From Pelosinus fermentans DSM 17108 (GTDB lineage: Bacteria > Bacillota > Negativicutes > DSM-13327), in the NCBI RefSeq assembly GCF_000271485.2, contig NZ_AKVN02000001.1:4284501-4348500 (forward strand): a stretch of DNA of 64,000 nucleotides. Reading direction: 5' to 3'. The notes beneath the pieces were generated by a model. That model was not told the DNA's origin. It did not search any database and saw only the letters and a list, made by a program, of their open reading frames with translations. The position numbers and the translations under genes were made by a program. The stretch's first letter is position 1. Each line of letters starts with the position of its first letter. Shown here piece after piece: positions 36,376 to 46,766 of this stretch.

Positions 36376-37794
36376 TTAAGGATTCTTCATTTTTTTAGTT
36401 GTCCCCGTAAAAAAAGCTGCAATCATACCAATTGCTGCCGTAGCTGCTCCCATTAGAAAAACTTCAGGAAATGCTCTTCCTAATGCCATCTTCTCAGCAA
36501 GAGGCGCTGTGTAGCCGCTTATTGTCAATGGTATTATATAAGCAGCTACACGCTGTTGAATAAAAGCTCCAAAAATGGTCGAGCCTATGACCCCGCCCAA
36601 ATAACGAATCATATTAAATAATCCGGATGCCATACCCATTTGCGATTGAGGAACAACATTTATCAAATTGGAGGTTAAAGGAGTGCTAGATACTCCAAGA
36701 CCAATACCCGTGGCGATAAGAGCAGCAGCTAACAGCCAATAGGGACTTTGCAGACTCAATCTGGAAAAAATCCATATACCGATAGCAAGAATAGCCATGC
36801 CAGAAACAATTAGCAGTCTAATTTTGGGCGGTGTTGCCAATTTACCCATAATAGGTGCCATAATCATCATAGATATGGATAAAGGCAGTACCAACACACC
36901 TGCATAAGTAGGGGAAAAATCATGTACATGCTGCAAGTACATCGGTATTAACAACATACTTCCAAAAAGTGCAGCGCCTTGTAAGAAACCAACAACTACA
37001 GTCGCTGCAAAGGATGGGTTTTGGAGCAATGCAAGAGAGATCAAGGGCTGGCTAATTCTACTCTCTTGGCGAAATAACAGCCAAGCAAAAAGCAAAAAGA
37101 GTCCTATGAGTGGTAATGTTGTCTTAGTCAGCCAACCGCTAGTTGACCCAATGATAATTGCCAGCAATAAAGCAACAAGAGAAATGATCAAATAAAAGGA
37201 ACCTCGGTAATCGAAAATTTTTGTATGGTTTGTTTTTGGAGGCGAGGGTATATAATTACCGCCTAACAGTAGTATGACTGCAGCAAAAGGAAGATTAATA
37301 TAAAAGATACTATGCCATCCACTATGATCTGTCAGAACCCCTCCTAGGGTTGGACCAATAAGACTTCCCGCTGAGGAAATCATACCCCACCAACCAAGAA
37401 CTGCACTCCGTTGATTTTGTTCAAAAGGGGTAATGGCAAGTATCATGGAATTCGTCATAACGGCAGCAGCACCTAATGCTTGTATCGTCCTTGATACCAG
37501 CAGCATCCAAAAACTACCCGCGATGGAGCAAGAAAGAGATCCTATGGCAAAAATAAATACACCCAGCAAGAATATTCGTTTAGGGCTATAAAGGTCCCCT
37601 AGACTGCCGAAAATAGCCATTGCAATTGCATAAGGAAGCATATAGCCGGTGTACAGCCAAGTAGAACTCTGTATATCAATACCAAACTCGATCATTATGG
37701 TAGGTAAGGCTACGTTAACCATGCTAGAATTCAGTATAGAAAAGAATGTCCCAATAAAAACTAAAAACAAAGACATTGCATAGACCAGCTCCAA
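36376..37794 (-). CDS. DHA2-family MFS efflux transporter
   Basis: 472 residues, about 14 membrane helices. The N-terminal signature is FFSILNSSMVNVALPTIMIEF and DIQSSTWLYTGYMLPYAIAM; the antiporter motif GPTLGGVLTDHSGWHSIFYI is present. It resembles EmrB/QacA pumps but has no membrane-fusion partner here. A MarR-GNAT regulator gene follows downstream. No copy of the TTGACTnAGTCAA site is seen upstream of this gene, so control by that regulator is not shown. Confidence 0.88.
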   Translation of the reverse strand: MELVYAMSLFLVFIGTFFSILNSSMVNVALPTIMIEFGIDIQSSTWLYTGYMLPYAIAMAIFGSLGDLYSPKRIFLLGVFIFAIGSLSCSIAGSFWMLLVSRTIQALGAAAVMTNSMILAITPFEQNQRSAVLGWWGMISSAGSLIGPTLGGVLTDHSGWHSIFYINLPFAAVILLLGGNYIPSPPKTNHTKIFDYRGSFYLIISLVALLLAIIIGSTSGWLTKTTLPLIGLFLLFAWLLFRQESRISQPLISLALLQNPSFAATVVVGFLQGAALFGSMLLIPMYLQHVHDFSPTYAGVLVLPLSISMMIMAPIMGKLATPPKIRLLIVSGMAILAIGIWIFSRLSLQSPYWLLAAALIATGIGLGVSSTPLTSNLINVVPQSQMGMASGLFNMIRYLGGVIGSTIFGAFIQQRVAAYIIPLTISGYTAPLAEKMALGRAFPEVFLMGAATAAIGMIAAFFTGTTKKMKNP

Positions 37795-37932
37795 TGTAAG
37801 AATATAAGGATTAATCTATGCAAAAATTGCTCACATAATACGCTTCTCAAAAAGAATCCGGTGTTATTCCAAAATATATTACCCAATTGATACCTGTTTC
37901 AGTCGTATCATTATAAAAATAAAATTCCCCCT

Positions 37933-40900
37933 TCATCCTACGCTCTGTGCAATTTTAGTCTTGGCTACAGACAGCATTAACTTTATACGATTTAGCTGGT
38001 TAACCTCACTGGCGCCTGGGTCATAGTCGATGGGAACAATGTTGACGTTCGGATAGTTGTGGCGCAGTTCCTTGAGCATTCCTTTGCCAGTAATATGATT
38101 TGGCAGGCAGGCAAAAGGCTGAAGGCACACAATATTTTCTACTCCGTCATGAATTAATTCAACCATTTCACCAGTCAGCAGCCAGCCTTCCCCCGTTACA
38201 TGCCCTAAGGATAAATGCTGCTGGGCAAAGGCAGCAATTTGTTTAATTTTAAGAGGAGACGAAAAACGCTGGCTCCCTGCTAAAGCTTTGCGAAGATGGC
38301 GGCGATAATACTCAACAACCCGAATCAGAAGACTCCCTTTCAGCATATTAAACAAGGTGCCTGACAGCAGATCATAGTGTACTTTGCTGTCATAAGCACA
38401 ATATAAGATAAAGTCCAGCATATCGGGCACAACAACTTCCGCACCCTCACTTTCTAATAAACTGACAAGTTGATTGTTAGCTGTAGGGTGATACTTTACC
38501 AGGATTTCCCCAACTAGACCAACCCGGGGCTTAATCTGTCCCTCATGGATTTCCAAATTATCAAAATCGCGGACAATATCGAAAACATTCTTTTGAAAAT
38601 TGTGACTGCTGCGTATCAGCATATCTTGCTGACATTTAGTAACCCAAGCATCATATAATCTTTCAGCCGAGCCAGGAACTCTTTCATAGGGACGTACCCG
38701 ATATAAGACCCGCATTAACAGGTCTCCGTAAATAATACCGGTTATTATGCTTTCGAACAACTGCAGCGTCAGGGGAAATCCTGATTGGGCATCTCCACCC
38801 AAAGCTAAAACCGGTACTTGCGGCATACCAGCGTCATTGAGTGCTTTGCGGGCAATTGCAACATAATTGGTTGCTCTGCAGCCGCCACCGGTTTGGGCTA
38901 ATATCACCGATGTTGTATTCAAGTCATATTTGCCGGATTTTAAAGCCTGCACTAATTGCCCAATCACAATAATGGTAGGGTAACAAGCATCATTATGAAC
39001 ATAACGTAAGCCTTCGTCAATCGCCGTTTTGTCAGGGGTGGGGGCTACCACCAACCGGTAACCGGCTGTTTGAAAGGCGGCTTCTAAAAATTGAAAATGA
39101 ATAGGAGATAACTGTGGTGCCAGTAGTGTATGGTGTTTTTTCACTGCGATGTCTGCCCCAGACTGGCATTCGGCGACAGGCTTTATCGGCTTGGCAGGCA
39201 AAGTAGTTTCTCTCTCATTCAGCGCCGCCAGCAGTGATCGTACCCTGATTCTGGCTGCACCTAAATTATTGATCTCATCCAGTTTAACCACGGTGTAAAT
39301 TCGATGATGCTCCTCGATAATTTCTTTTACCTGATCAATGGTAACAGCATCAATACCGCAGCCAAAAGAGTTTATCTGGATCAATTCCAAATCAGGCTGG
39401 GTGACAACAAGGCTTGCCGCCGCATACAATCTGGAATGATACGTCCATTGATCCACAACCCGCAGCGGCCTGTTTACCATGCCCAAATGCCCTATGGAAT
39501 CTTCTGATAAAACAGCCAATCCATAGGATTGAATCATTTCAGGCAGTCCGTGGTTTATTTCCGGATCCATGTGGTAGGGCCTGCCTGCCAGAACTACCCC
39601 CTTTATTTTTCTGGCAGCCATGTCACCTAGCACTTCTTCTCCTTTACGCCGAACATCAGCTTTATATCGATCTAGTTCACCATAAGCCGCATCAACTGCA
39701 GCCACAAGTTCCTGACGGGAAATCTGTTCTCCCCTCAGCTCCTGTGCCAGTCTTTTGATTAACCGCTCACGATGGTTCAGGGGCAAGAAGGGATGAAAAA
39801 AGGTTATCTCCTTATTGCGTAAGCCTTCCATATTCGCTTTGATATTTTCCGGATAAGAAGTTACAATGGGACAATTGTAGCAATTGTCAGTTGCCGGATC
39901 ATCCTGCAGATTATAAGGAATACAAGGGTAAAATATCTTTTGTACTCCTTTTTTTATCAAATCGCTGATATGACCGTGCACAAGTTTAGCAGGATAACAA
40001 ATTGATTCCGAAGGGATTGTTTCCATCCCCAGCTCATATAACTTACGAGACGAAGTTCCAGATAAAACCACTCGGTAGTTTAGCCTGGTAAACAGCGTAA
40101 ACCAGAAAGGATAATCCTCATACATGTTTAGTACGCGAGGGATACCGATTGTTCCTCGCTGAGCCTGGGACTCTGCCAAAGACTGATACTCAAATAGCCG
40201 CTGATACTTATAAGTATAAAGGTTCGGCAACTGACCATTGGCATTTACTTTGCCAACACCACGCTCGCAGCGATTCCCCGCATGATATTCCTGCCCGCTG
40301 GAAAAGTGCTGTGTGGTTATGAGGCACTGATTACCGCAGGCCGAACACCGGCGATTAGTAGTACGAAAAGCAAAACCAGCAAGCTCAGCTGCCGACAATA
40401 GTAAGGATTTCCCGTCTGATACGCATCTTTCCCTAGCAATAAGTGCTGCACCGAAAGCTCCCATAAGACCGGCAATATCAGGACGAACAACTTCCCTCCC
40501 CAGAATCTGCTCCAGAGCCCGCAGTATAGCATCATTGTAAAAAGTTCCGCCCTGAACAACTATGTTGTTACCCAGATCGTCGGTGTTCTTTAAGCGAATG
40601 ACCTTAAATAAGGCATTTTTTACAATAGAAATAGAAATCCCGGCAGAAATATCACTAACCTCAGCCCCTTCTTTCTGCGCTTGTTTGACTTTGGAGTTCA
40701 TAAAAACGGTACAACGACTCCCCAGATCCACTGGCTTTCTCGCCTGTAATCCAAGCTGAGAAAAATCTTGTACACTCATCTCCATCGATTGTGCAAAATT
40801 TTCAATAAAAGAACCGCAGCCAGCTGAACACGCTTCGTTGAGCATAATGGAATCAATTATGCCATTTTGTAAGAAAAAGCTTTTCATGTCTTGTCCGCCA

Positions 40901-42159
40901 ATATCCAGCACAAAGGTAACGTCAGGCGAGAAATGCTTGGCTGCCTTTAGATGGGCTACGGTTTCCACTTCACCAAGATCGACCTGCAAAGCAGTCTTAA
41001 TGAAATGCTCTCCGTATCCGGTAACAGCCGAATGAACAATTTTCGTTTTATCATTCATACGCCGATACATCTCTGTAAGTGCCAGCATTACTGTGTCCAG
41101 CGGTTTTCCTTTGTTGCTGCCGTAATAGGAATACAATAATTCTGCACCTTCGCCAATAAGCGCCAGCTTCGTGGTTGTTGATCCGGCGTCAATCCCTAAG
41201 TACGCTTTACCGACATACTCTTCCAGTAGTGTTCTTTTAACCGCATGCTGCCCGTGCCGGGCAACAAATTCTAGATATTCTTTTTCATTAGAAAATAAAG
41301 GATGAAGTGACTCTTCGCATTCCAGGCGCAGCTCAAATAACTGAGGAGCTTTCTCATACAGAACTTCGTAGGGAACAGGCTCTTCCTGTACAGATAATGC
41401 TGCACCGATAGCAACAAAATAGGGTGAACATTCTGGACTCAGCACCTGATCTTCGGTAAGCCCCAATGTTTCCGTAAAGCGTCGCAGTAATTCCGATAAA
41501 AAATGTAAAGGTCCGCCCAGAAAAGCTACTTTTCCGCAAATGGCCCGCCCTTGCGCCAAGCTGCTGATCGTTTGATTCACAACGGCCTGCAATACAGAAG
41601 CAGCAATATCTTCTTTTGGAACCCCGTCGTTCATCAACGCCTGCACATCGGTTTTTGCAAATACACCGCAGCGGGAAGCAATCGGATAAATCGTTTCATA
41701 ATTCTTGGCAAGTTCATTTAGACCTACAGGATCAGTATGCATCAACGCAGCCATATGATCAATAAACGCACCGGTACCCCCAGCGCAAACACCGTTCATC
41801 CTCTGCTCCACCGTACCTCCGAAATAAGTAATTTTGGCATCTTCACCACCAAGCTCAATGGCGGTATCCGTAATAGGAATCATATGCTGTACGGCATTGG
41901 TAGAGGCAATTACTTCCTGAATAAATGGAAGACTCAGGGATTGAGAAATACCGATACCTGACGAACCTGTAACCATAATCGATAATAAATTATGCCGAAG
42001 TACATGTTGGGCTTTTGTCACTATTCCCTGAAAAGCAGCTGTTATATCAGAAAAATGTCTGGTATATTCCTGAAATATAATCGTATTTTGTTCATCAAGA
42101 ATTACCATTTTTATAGTTGTTGAGCCAATATCAATACCAACCCGTAGAACTTTATCCAT
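37933..42159 (-). CDS. Second giant activase-related protein (tandem ASKHA plus DUF2229-type region, with extra Cys motif)
   Basis: About 1408 residues. Two activase domains: [15 protein letters not shown] with [14 protein letters not shown], and [16 protein letters not shown] with [14 protein letters not shown], each Cys pair 39 residues apart as in HgdC. Before the COG3580-type region ([29 protein letters not shown]) there is a Cys-rich insertion [10 protein letters not shown] ... NRCERG that could bind another Fe-S cluster or zinc. A further [10 protein letters not shown] and the C-terminal GEILVKYHP follow. The ATG at 42159 is 8 bases from GGAGG; one at 42168 touches it. Substrate unknown. 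Confidence 0.85.
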   Translation of the reverse strand: MDKVLRVGIDIGSTTIKMVILDEQNTIIFQEYTRHFSDITAAFQGIVTKAQHVLRHNLLSIMVTGSSGIGISQSLSLPFIQEVIASTNAVQHMIPITDTAIELGGEDAKITYFGGTVEQRMNGVCAGGTGAFIDHMAALMHTDPVGLNELAKNYETIYPIASRCGVFAKTDVQALMNDGVPKEDIAASVLQAVVNQTISSLAQGRAICGKVAFLGGPLHFLSELLRRFTETLGLTEDQVLSPECSPYFVAIGAALSVQEEPVPYEVLYEKAPQLFELRLECEESLHPLFSNEKEYLEFVARHGQHAVKRTLLEEYVGKAYLGIDAGSTTTKLALIGEGAELLYSYYGSNKGKPLDTVMLALTEMYRRMNDKTKIVHSAVTGYGEHFIKTALQVDLGEVETVAHLKAAKHFSPDVTFVLDIGGQDMKSFFLQNGIIDSIMLNEACSAGCGSFIENFAQSMEMSVQDFSQLGLQARKPVDLGSRCTVFMNSKVKQAQKEGAEVSDISAGISISIVKNALFKVIRLKNTDDLGNNIVVQGGTFYNDAILRALEQILGREVVRPDIAGLMGAFGAALIARERCVSDGKSLLLSAAELAGFAFRTTNRRCSACGNQCLITTQHFSSGQEYHAGNRCERGVGKVNANGQLPNLYTYKYQRLFEYQSLAESQAQRGTIGIPRVLNMYEDYPFWFTLFTRLNYRVVLSGTSSRKLYELGMETIPSESICYPAKLVHGHISDLIKKGVQKIFYPCIPYNLQDDPATDNCYNCPIVTSYPENIKANMEGLRNKEITFFHPFLPLNHRERLIKRLAQELRGEQISRQELVAAVDAAYGELDRYKADVRRKGEEVLGDMAARKIKGVVLAGRPYHMDPEINHGLPEMIQSYGLAVLSEDSIGHLGMVNRPLRVVDQWTYHSRLYAAASLVVTQPDLELIQINSFGCGIDAVTIDQVKEIIEEHHRIYTVVKLDEINNLGAARIRVRSLLAALNERETTLPAKPIKPVAECQSGADIAVKKHHTLLAPQLSPIHFQFLEAAFQTAGYRLVVAPTPDKTAIDEGLRYVHNDACYPTIIVIGQLVQALKSGKYDLNTTSVILAQTGGGCRATNYVAIARKALNDAGMPQVPVLALGGDAQSGFPLTLQLFESIITGIIYGDLLMRVLYRVRPYERVPGSAERLYDAWVTKCQQDMLIRSSHNFQKNVFDIVRDFDNLEIHEGQIKPRVGLVGEILVKYHPTANNQLVSLLESEGAEVVVPDMLDFILYCAYDSKVHYDLLSGTLFNMLKGSLLIRVVEYYRRHLRKALAGSQRFSSPLKIKQIAAFAQQHLSLGHVTGEGWLLTGEMVELIHDGVENIVCLQPFACLPNHITGKGMLKELRHNYPNVNIVPIDYDPGASEVNQLNRIKLMLSVAKTKIAQSVG

Positions 42160-42292
42160 TTTGCTCATCCTCCTATTACTTCAAAATAAATATAACAACT
42201 GTACAATTCTATAAAGAGACATAAATCAGTTATTTATCCCTTTCACCAGATGCAACATTTCAACAAATTCCCATTACTGCATCAATCAAAAA

Positions 42293-42339
42293 AGAAGCTA
42301 CCCTGAACCTATTAAGAAGGTTGATTATGGGTAGCTTCT
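42293..42339 (-). terminator. Terminator after the 41-residue peptide gene
   Basis: 11-bp stem AGAAGCTACCC / GGGTAGCTTCT with an inner AACC/GGTT stem and T6 on the minus strand. Confidence 0.8.
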
Positions 42340-42384
42340 CTTCAATAATTATTAAATCCTGCTGACATTTTACACGTTTCAACA

Positions 42385-42510
42385 TTATTTTACTTTCATT
42401 GTATTCTCTATTGTCATTTGTTCGAGATCTTTCAAAATTTGTGGAAGATCCATTATCAATTCTTCTAACTCATCTTTGCTCATTTCTACTTCCAGAATCT
42501 CTTCTAACAT
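42385..42510 (-). CDS. 41-residue acidic peptide
   Basis: Short gene with a GAGGTG box six bases before the ATG at 42510 and its own strong terminator. The product (MLEEILEVEMSKDELEE ...) is highly acidic and probably one or two amphipathic helices, ending MTIENTMKVK. Not recognised. It lies 226 bases upstream of the second giant activase on the same strand, but the terminator between them argues for separate transcription. Confidence 0.6.
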   Translation of the reverse strand: MLEEILEVEMSKDELEELIMDLPQILKDLEQMTIENTMKVK

Positions 42511-42810
42511 GAAACACCTCTACCTCCAAAAACAATATGTCTTGGAATCAGAATCTGCATACTGTAAATTCTACCTTGACAACCTTTGATTTCTCTTTGA
42601 ATAAAAAAATCAAAACCATTCTCAGCATATGTTTATATTTTTTATTAAATCGATCTCATAACTTTTCATGATGTAACCCGAATATAGTGATATAATATGT
42701 TTTAATGACTCAATGTACTAGCGATTTATATAAAATCTCAATATTAAATGAAATGGTGGTGAACTTTAGTCAAAACCTTGTGCGTTCATGAGTGCTTCAC
42801 TAAAGAGAAA
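42511..42810. other. Divergent gap upstream of the EamA gene
   Basis: 300 bases, AT-rich. A TATAAT at 42691-42696 is a possible -10 for the EamA gene; no clear -35 or repeat was found. Confidence 0.4.
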
Positions 42811-43722
42811 ATGAAAAATAAAAACAAAGCGTATTTATATTTATTAATAACTTTTTTTGCATGGGGCAGTTTATATGTGGTCAGTAAATTTGTATTGGGC
42901 AAGATACCGATCATTACGATTTCCTTTCTGCGTTATGTGATTGCAGGAATGATTCTGCTGATTCTCCTGAAACAGCGAAAGCTGAAAAAAATAGAGAAAC
43001 AAGATTATAAGTATGTGTTTTCAATTGGCTTTCTCGGTTACTTCGTGGCAATTGGGGCACAGCTCTTAGGAACAAAGCTATCAAATGCTTCCTTGGCCTC
43101 CCTGGTTAATTCTATGAATCCAATCGTAATTATGTTATTTGCCATATTCATTTTAAAAGAAAAACTTACGATAAATAAGGTTGTTTGTGGAATCTTGGCA
43201 ATTACCGGTGTCTATATTATTGTTGGCGGAGTGGACGGAGACAGCCAACTACTGGGTATTTCCGTTTCCATATTCTCAGTATTTTTATGGTCTTACGTTT
43301 CCGTAATCATTAGGAAAATTACACAAAAGTATGATTCTCTGCAGATTACGACTTACGGAATTATCATTGCAGCAATATGTACAATGCCATTTTCAATTTG
43401 GGAGCTAACGGTAAATCCCGATGTTCAATTTGATGGCAGCGTAATACTTTCTATGCTTTATATCGGGGGAGTTTGTACAGCAGTAGCCCATGTGCTTTGG
43501 AACAAAAGTTTATCATTGATGGAAGCAGGAGCTTGCTCCCTATTTTATCCTTTGCAGCCAATGGTAGCAATTTTTCTTGGCTGGCTGTTCCTGGGGGAAA
43601 GTATTAGTACGAACTTTGTATTGGGGGCAATTCTTATTATCGGCGGGGTATTGTTTAGCATCCTGGGAAAACAGGAAGTTTCACCAACTCTGGAAGGCGA
43701 AGGAGTAAAAAAATTTTCATAG
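42811..43722 (+). CDS. EamA/DMT-family transporter
   Basis: About 303 residues and 10 membrane helices as two EamA repeats (LYLLITFFAWGSLYVVSKFV and LLGISVSIFSVFLWSYVSVI). The family exports metabolites or amino acids; the substrate here is open. The ATG at 42811 (MKNKNKAYLYLL) has only a weak AAAGAG box; an in-frame TTG at 42778 would add a non-membrane stretch MCVHECFTKEK. It stands alone, converging on the catalase pseudogene. Confidence 0.87.
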   Translation: MKNKNKAYLYLLITFFAWGSLYVVSKFVLGKIPIITISFLRYVIAGMILLILLKQRKLKKIEKQDYKYVFSIGFLGYFVAIGAQLLGTKLSNASLASLVNSMNPIVIMLFAIFILKEKLTINKVVCGILAITGVYIIVGGVDGDSQLLGISVSIFSVFLWSYVSVIIRKITQKYDSLQITTYGIIIAAICTMPFSIWELTVNPDVQFDGSVILSMLYIGGVCTAVAHVLWNKSLSLMEAGACSLFYPLQPMVAIFLGWLFLGESISTNFVLGAILIIGGVLFSILGKQEVSPTLEGEGVKKFS

Positions 43723-43775
43723 CTGCTAAGACCGCACAAATTATATCATTGGGATTACAAGAAAAACCCAAATGA

Positions 43776-43810
43776 ATGCTACCCTGGCTAGTTCATAGAC
43801 AGGATAGCAT
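43776..43810. terminator. Hairpin between the EamA and catalase genes
   Basis: ATGCTACCCT / AGGATAGCAT (one G-T pair) with a 14-base loop. A second hairpin (TTGGG/CCCAA) lies just beside it at ~43749-43772. Confidence 0.55.
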
Positions 43811-43815
43811 CAATT

Positions 43816-45266
43816 TTATATGTTCAGATTTATCCCCTGTGCAATTCTGCTGCCAAGTTCATGATCTACCTGCATGAAATGTTCAATCATTCTTCTTTGA
43901 ATCGGCTCGTAGGCTTGGCTTAAATTTTCTACAATATTTGAGACTAAGTGTTTCTTTTCAAGCACCGGCATCATCCGGTATCTGCAGCCAGCTTGATAAT
44001 AATCATCACCTGTTATTTCTGAGCGAACCACATTGCCTGAAACAAACTCCTGAGGAGGTTTCCCGATCTCAGGTGCCGGCATGGGCATCCCACCGCCTAA
44101 TGTATTGGGTAAATAGTTAGCAACACCTTCACTGTACATGGTCTGCATGGCTCCATCCTGCATCTTATTAGCAATTGGCTTTCTTGGCATATTGGTAGGA
44201 AGTGCTAAATAATTAACCCCCATACGGTATCGTTGCGTATCTCCATAGGCAAAAATACGTCCTTGAAGTATTTTATCATTTGAGAAATCGATACCCGGTA
44301 CAATGGCCGCAGGAGAAAAAGCAGATTGTTCAACTTCAACAAAAAAATTATCAGGATTTTTATTTAACACCATCCTGCCTACCGGCATTAATGGAAGTAA
44401 GTCCTCTGGCCAAATATTAGTGGAATCCAATGGATCAAATGGCAGATTGCATTCATCTTCCACTTTCAGGATTTGTACACGCATCTCATATTCGACAGCA
44501 TGCCCTGCAGCGATGGTATCAAACAAATCCCTGCTCGCTATGTCAGGGTCACTACCGGCAAGTTGAACTGCCGTCTTGCTGTCTATGTACTCAACACCTG
44601 CACAGGGTTCCCAATGATACTTAACATATACTTCCTCCCCCGTACATTCACCCACTTGTAGGTATTAACTCCAAACCCTTGAATGGTTCTATAGCTTTTA
44701 ACAGTCCCATTATCTGCAAACAAGTAGGTAAGAAAATTCATAGACTCTGGCCTGAGTGACATATAATCCCAAAAACGGCTGGCAGCTATCGCTCCTCCCC
44801 GGATATTTGCAACTGGATCTGGCTTTAGGGCATGAACTAAATCTGGAAATTGAATCGGGTCTCTCAGGGGAAACACCGGAATATGATTGCCAACAATATC
44901 ATAATTTCCTTCATCTGTATAAAATTTTACGGAGAATCCTCTAATATCCCTCACAGTATCTGCCCCGCCCAAAGAACCACCTGCTACTGAAAACCTAACA
45001 AAAACGGGGGTTTTCTTTTCTGTGTCCTGTAAAAAATTTGCCTTAGTTAATGAAGCCATTGATTTATAGGGTATAAAAAAACCAAAAGCGCCTGCTCCTT
45101 TCGCGTGTAATACTCTTTCAGGAATCCTCTCCCTGTCAAAATGAGAAATTTTTTCGAGGAAAACAATATCCTCAAGTAATATTGGACCCCATTCACCTAC
45201 AGTTAATGATTCTTGATCATTAGTAACAGGTATCCCCTGATTGCTGGTAAGATAGCGTTTCTCCAT
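43816..45266 (-). pseudogene. katA: Catalase (small-subunit type) interrupted by a one-base frameshift
   Basis: Two overlapping reading frames together make a ~480-residue heme catalase. The first (from ATG 45266) has the distal His in RVLHAKGAGAFG and Asn in VGNHIPVFPLRDP. It runs to YKWVNVRG and then shifts. The second frame resumes at GEEVYVKYHWEP and continues to the heme-ligand Tyr in RIFAYGDTQRY. Adding one G to the G5 run (CCCCC at 44637-44641 on the plus strand) restores WVNVRGEEVYVKYHWEP exactly as in intact catalases. So it is a real recent inactivation or a homopolymer error in the sequence. A complete large catalase is present at 48738. Confidence 0.9.
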
Positions 45267-45406
45267 ATTCCTTTCTCCCCCACATTACAAATTCTTTTAT
45301 AATATATTTGATTTGGGGACTACTCATGAATAAGTTTTTTTAAAATACTCTCTCCCATCGAGAGCGATCGTTTAAGCGCCTCCTGCTTTGCAGTTATTTT
45401 ATAGAA

Positions 45407-45441
45407 AAAAGGTACTTTACATCTGGTGTAAAGTACCTTTT
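45407..45441 (-). terminator. Terminator after the 40-residue peptide gene
   Basis: Perfect 15-bp stem AAAAGGTACTTTACA / TGTAAAGTACCTTTT, 5-base loop, T6 on the minus strand. Confidence 0.85.
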
Positions 45442-45461
45442 CTTGAAGATGGCACACTATT

Positions 45462-45584
45462 TTAGCATTTTTCTTTATTCTGCTTGTCATTTTTCTTATT
45501 TTCATTATTAAAAATCTCTTTTGCAAATTCAACATTCTTGTTTTGTTTTTTATTTTGTTCTTGCTTACATTCTTTTTCTTTCAT
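45462..45584 (-). CDS. 40-residue Lys/Asn/Glu-rich peptide
   Basis: The ATG at 45584 has a near-perfect GGAGGTG ribosome site, and a strong terminator follows. The product begins MKEKECKQEQNKKQNK, has a short helix-like VEFAKEIFNN, and ends KEKC. It is hydrophilic, with Cys at both ends. Not recognised; the composition recalls small spore-associated peptides of Firmicutes but that is a guess. It is the last gene upstream of the catalase pseudogene. Confidence 0.6.
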   Translation of the reverse strand: MKEKECKQEQNKKQNKNVEFAKEIFNNENKKNDKQNKEKC

Positions 45585-45687
45585 ATTTATCACCTCCAAT
45601 ATTATTATTGCCAGATCTTTAATTAAAATCAGATGAAATATAAACCTTAATTGTTATTTCTTGAAATATTCTTTAGCGCGTATCGAA

Positions 45688-45730
45688 CAAAGTAAAAAAG
45701 CTCGCAAATCTTGCGAGCTTTTTTACTTTG
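45688..45730 (-). terminator. Terminator after eda
   Basis: Perfect 20-bp stem with arm CAAAGTAAAAAAGCTCGCAA and a 3-base loop; T-rich inside the right arm. Confidence 0.85.
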
Positions 45731-45794
45731 AATGTAATTGGTAAGAAGCAATACTTTGTAAATCTGCCAATTATTCAAAAGTTTGGTTCGTTGT

Positions 45795-46448
45795 TCATTT
45801 AGAGGACCGGGCCTTAGCAATCTCTTCCAGGAATTTCTTGGCTGTTGCGGTAATTGCAGCATAATCCCCGGTCTTAGCACCAGCTGTTAAGCTGCTGCCA
45901 GCACCAACTGCCACGCAGCCAGCCTTAATCCATTCTTGAACATTGCTAACACTAACTCCGCCAGTCGGCATAATCTGTGCCTGAGGCAAAGGACCTTTTA
46001 TGGCTTTGACCATAGCCGGGCCAAAGAGTTCCCCTGGGAATAGCTTAACAATGTCACATCCAGCTTCCATACATTCAACAACTTCTTTTATCGTCATAGC
46101 CCCAGCCATCATCGGAATTTGATACCGATTGCACAAACGTACAGTTTCTTTATTCAGGCATGGTGAAACTACATATTGCGCCCCGCTGAGAATGGAAATA
46201 CGAGCGGTTTCAGGATCAAGAACTGTCCCTGCCCCAATAATTAATTCCTCTGGAGAATAGGATTTCGCCAATTCTTCCATAATATGATGAGCATTTGGTA
46301 CAGTAAAAGTCATTTCGATAGCTTTCATGCCGCCAGCCAAGCAAGCCTCTGATATCCGCTTAGCCTGATCACCGTTTTCAGCCCTTACTACCGCAACTAA
46401 ACCGGATTTACAAATTTGTTCAAGTACTTGTTGTTTACTCAAAATCAT
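45795..46448 (-). CDS. eda: KDPG/KHG aldolase
   Basis: 217-residue class I aldolase that splits 2-keto-3-deoxy-6-phosphogluconate into pyruvate and glyceraldehyde-3-phosphate. Catalytic residues are visible: Arg22 in VVRAE, Glu45 in AIEMTF, GAGTVLD for phosphate binding, and the Schiff-base Lys135 in VKLFPGE. No edd or kinase gene is adjacent, so it may serve hexuronate or ketogluconate use encoded elsewhere. A divergent RpiR regulator gene starts 318 bases away and may control it (inference). Confidence 0.93.
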   Translation of the reverse strand: MILSKQQVLEQICKSGLVAVVRAENGDQAKRISEACLAGGMKAIEMTFTVPNAHHIMEELAKSYSPEELIIGAGTVLDPETARISILSGAQYVVSPCLNKETVRLCNRYQIPMMAGAMTIKEVVECMEAGCDIVKLFPGELFGPAMVKAIKGPLPQAQIMPTGGVSVSNVQEWIKAGCVAVGAGSSLTAGAKTGDYAAITATAKKFLEEIAKARSSK

Positions 46449-46766
46449 TTCCCCTTTTCATTTACGGCTGCCTGTCAAGGCAAGCAGCCTTTATGCTTTT
46501 CAAAAAAACGCACACATCGCTAGGTTTTCTACAAATCATTTTTGATAATTCAATATCATTTTCAAAATACTTTTTGATAAGTTCGTGTAATTTATATTTT
46601 ATTCGATTTATTTACAAATTGCAATATTTTCATGATAGTTTTACATCATTTTATTTTTAAATTTCGATAATACTTTGTCATTTAATAATATACAACTTGC
46701 CTAGTTTTTGCATTATTGTTACAATAATATAATGAAATAAATTAAATTGAATGATGAGGAAATGCT
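46449..46766. other. Divergent regulatory region between eda and the RpiR gene
   Basis: 318 bases, very AT-rich. TTTTTGATAA recurs at about 46539 and 46569 (with ATTTCGATAA further on), candidate RpiR binding sites. TATAAT at 46728-46733 is a likely -10 for the RpiR gene. Confidence 0.45.
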
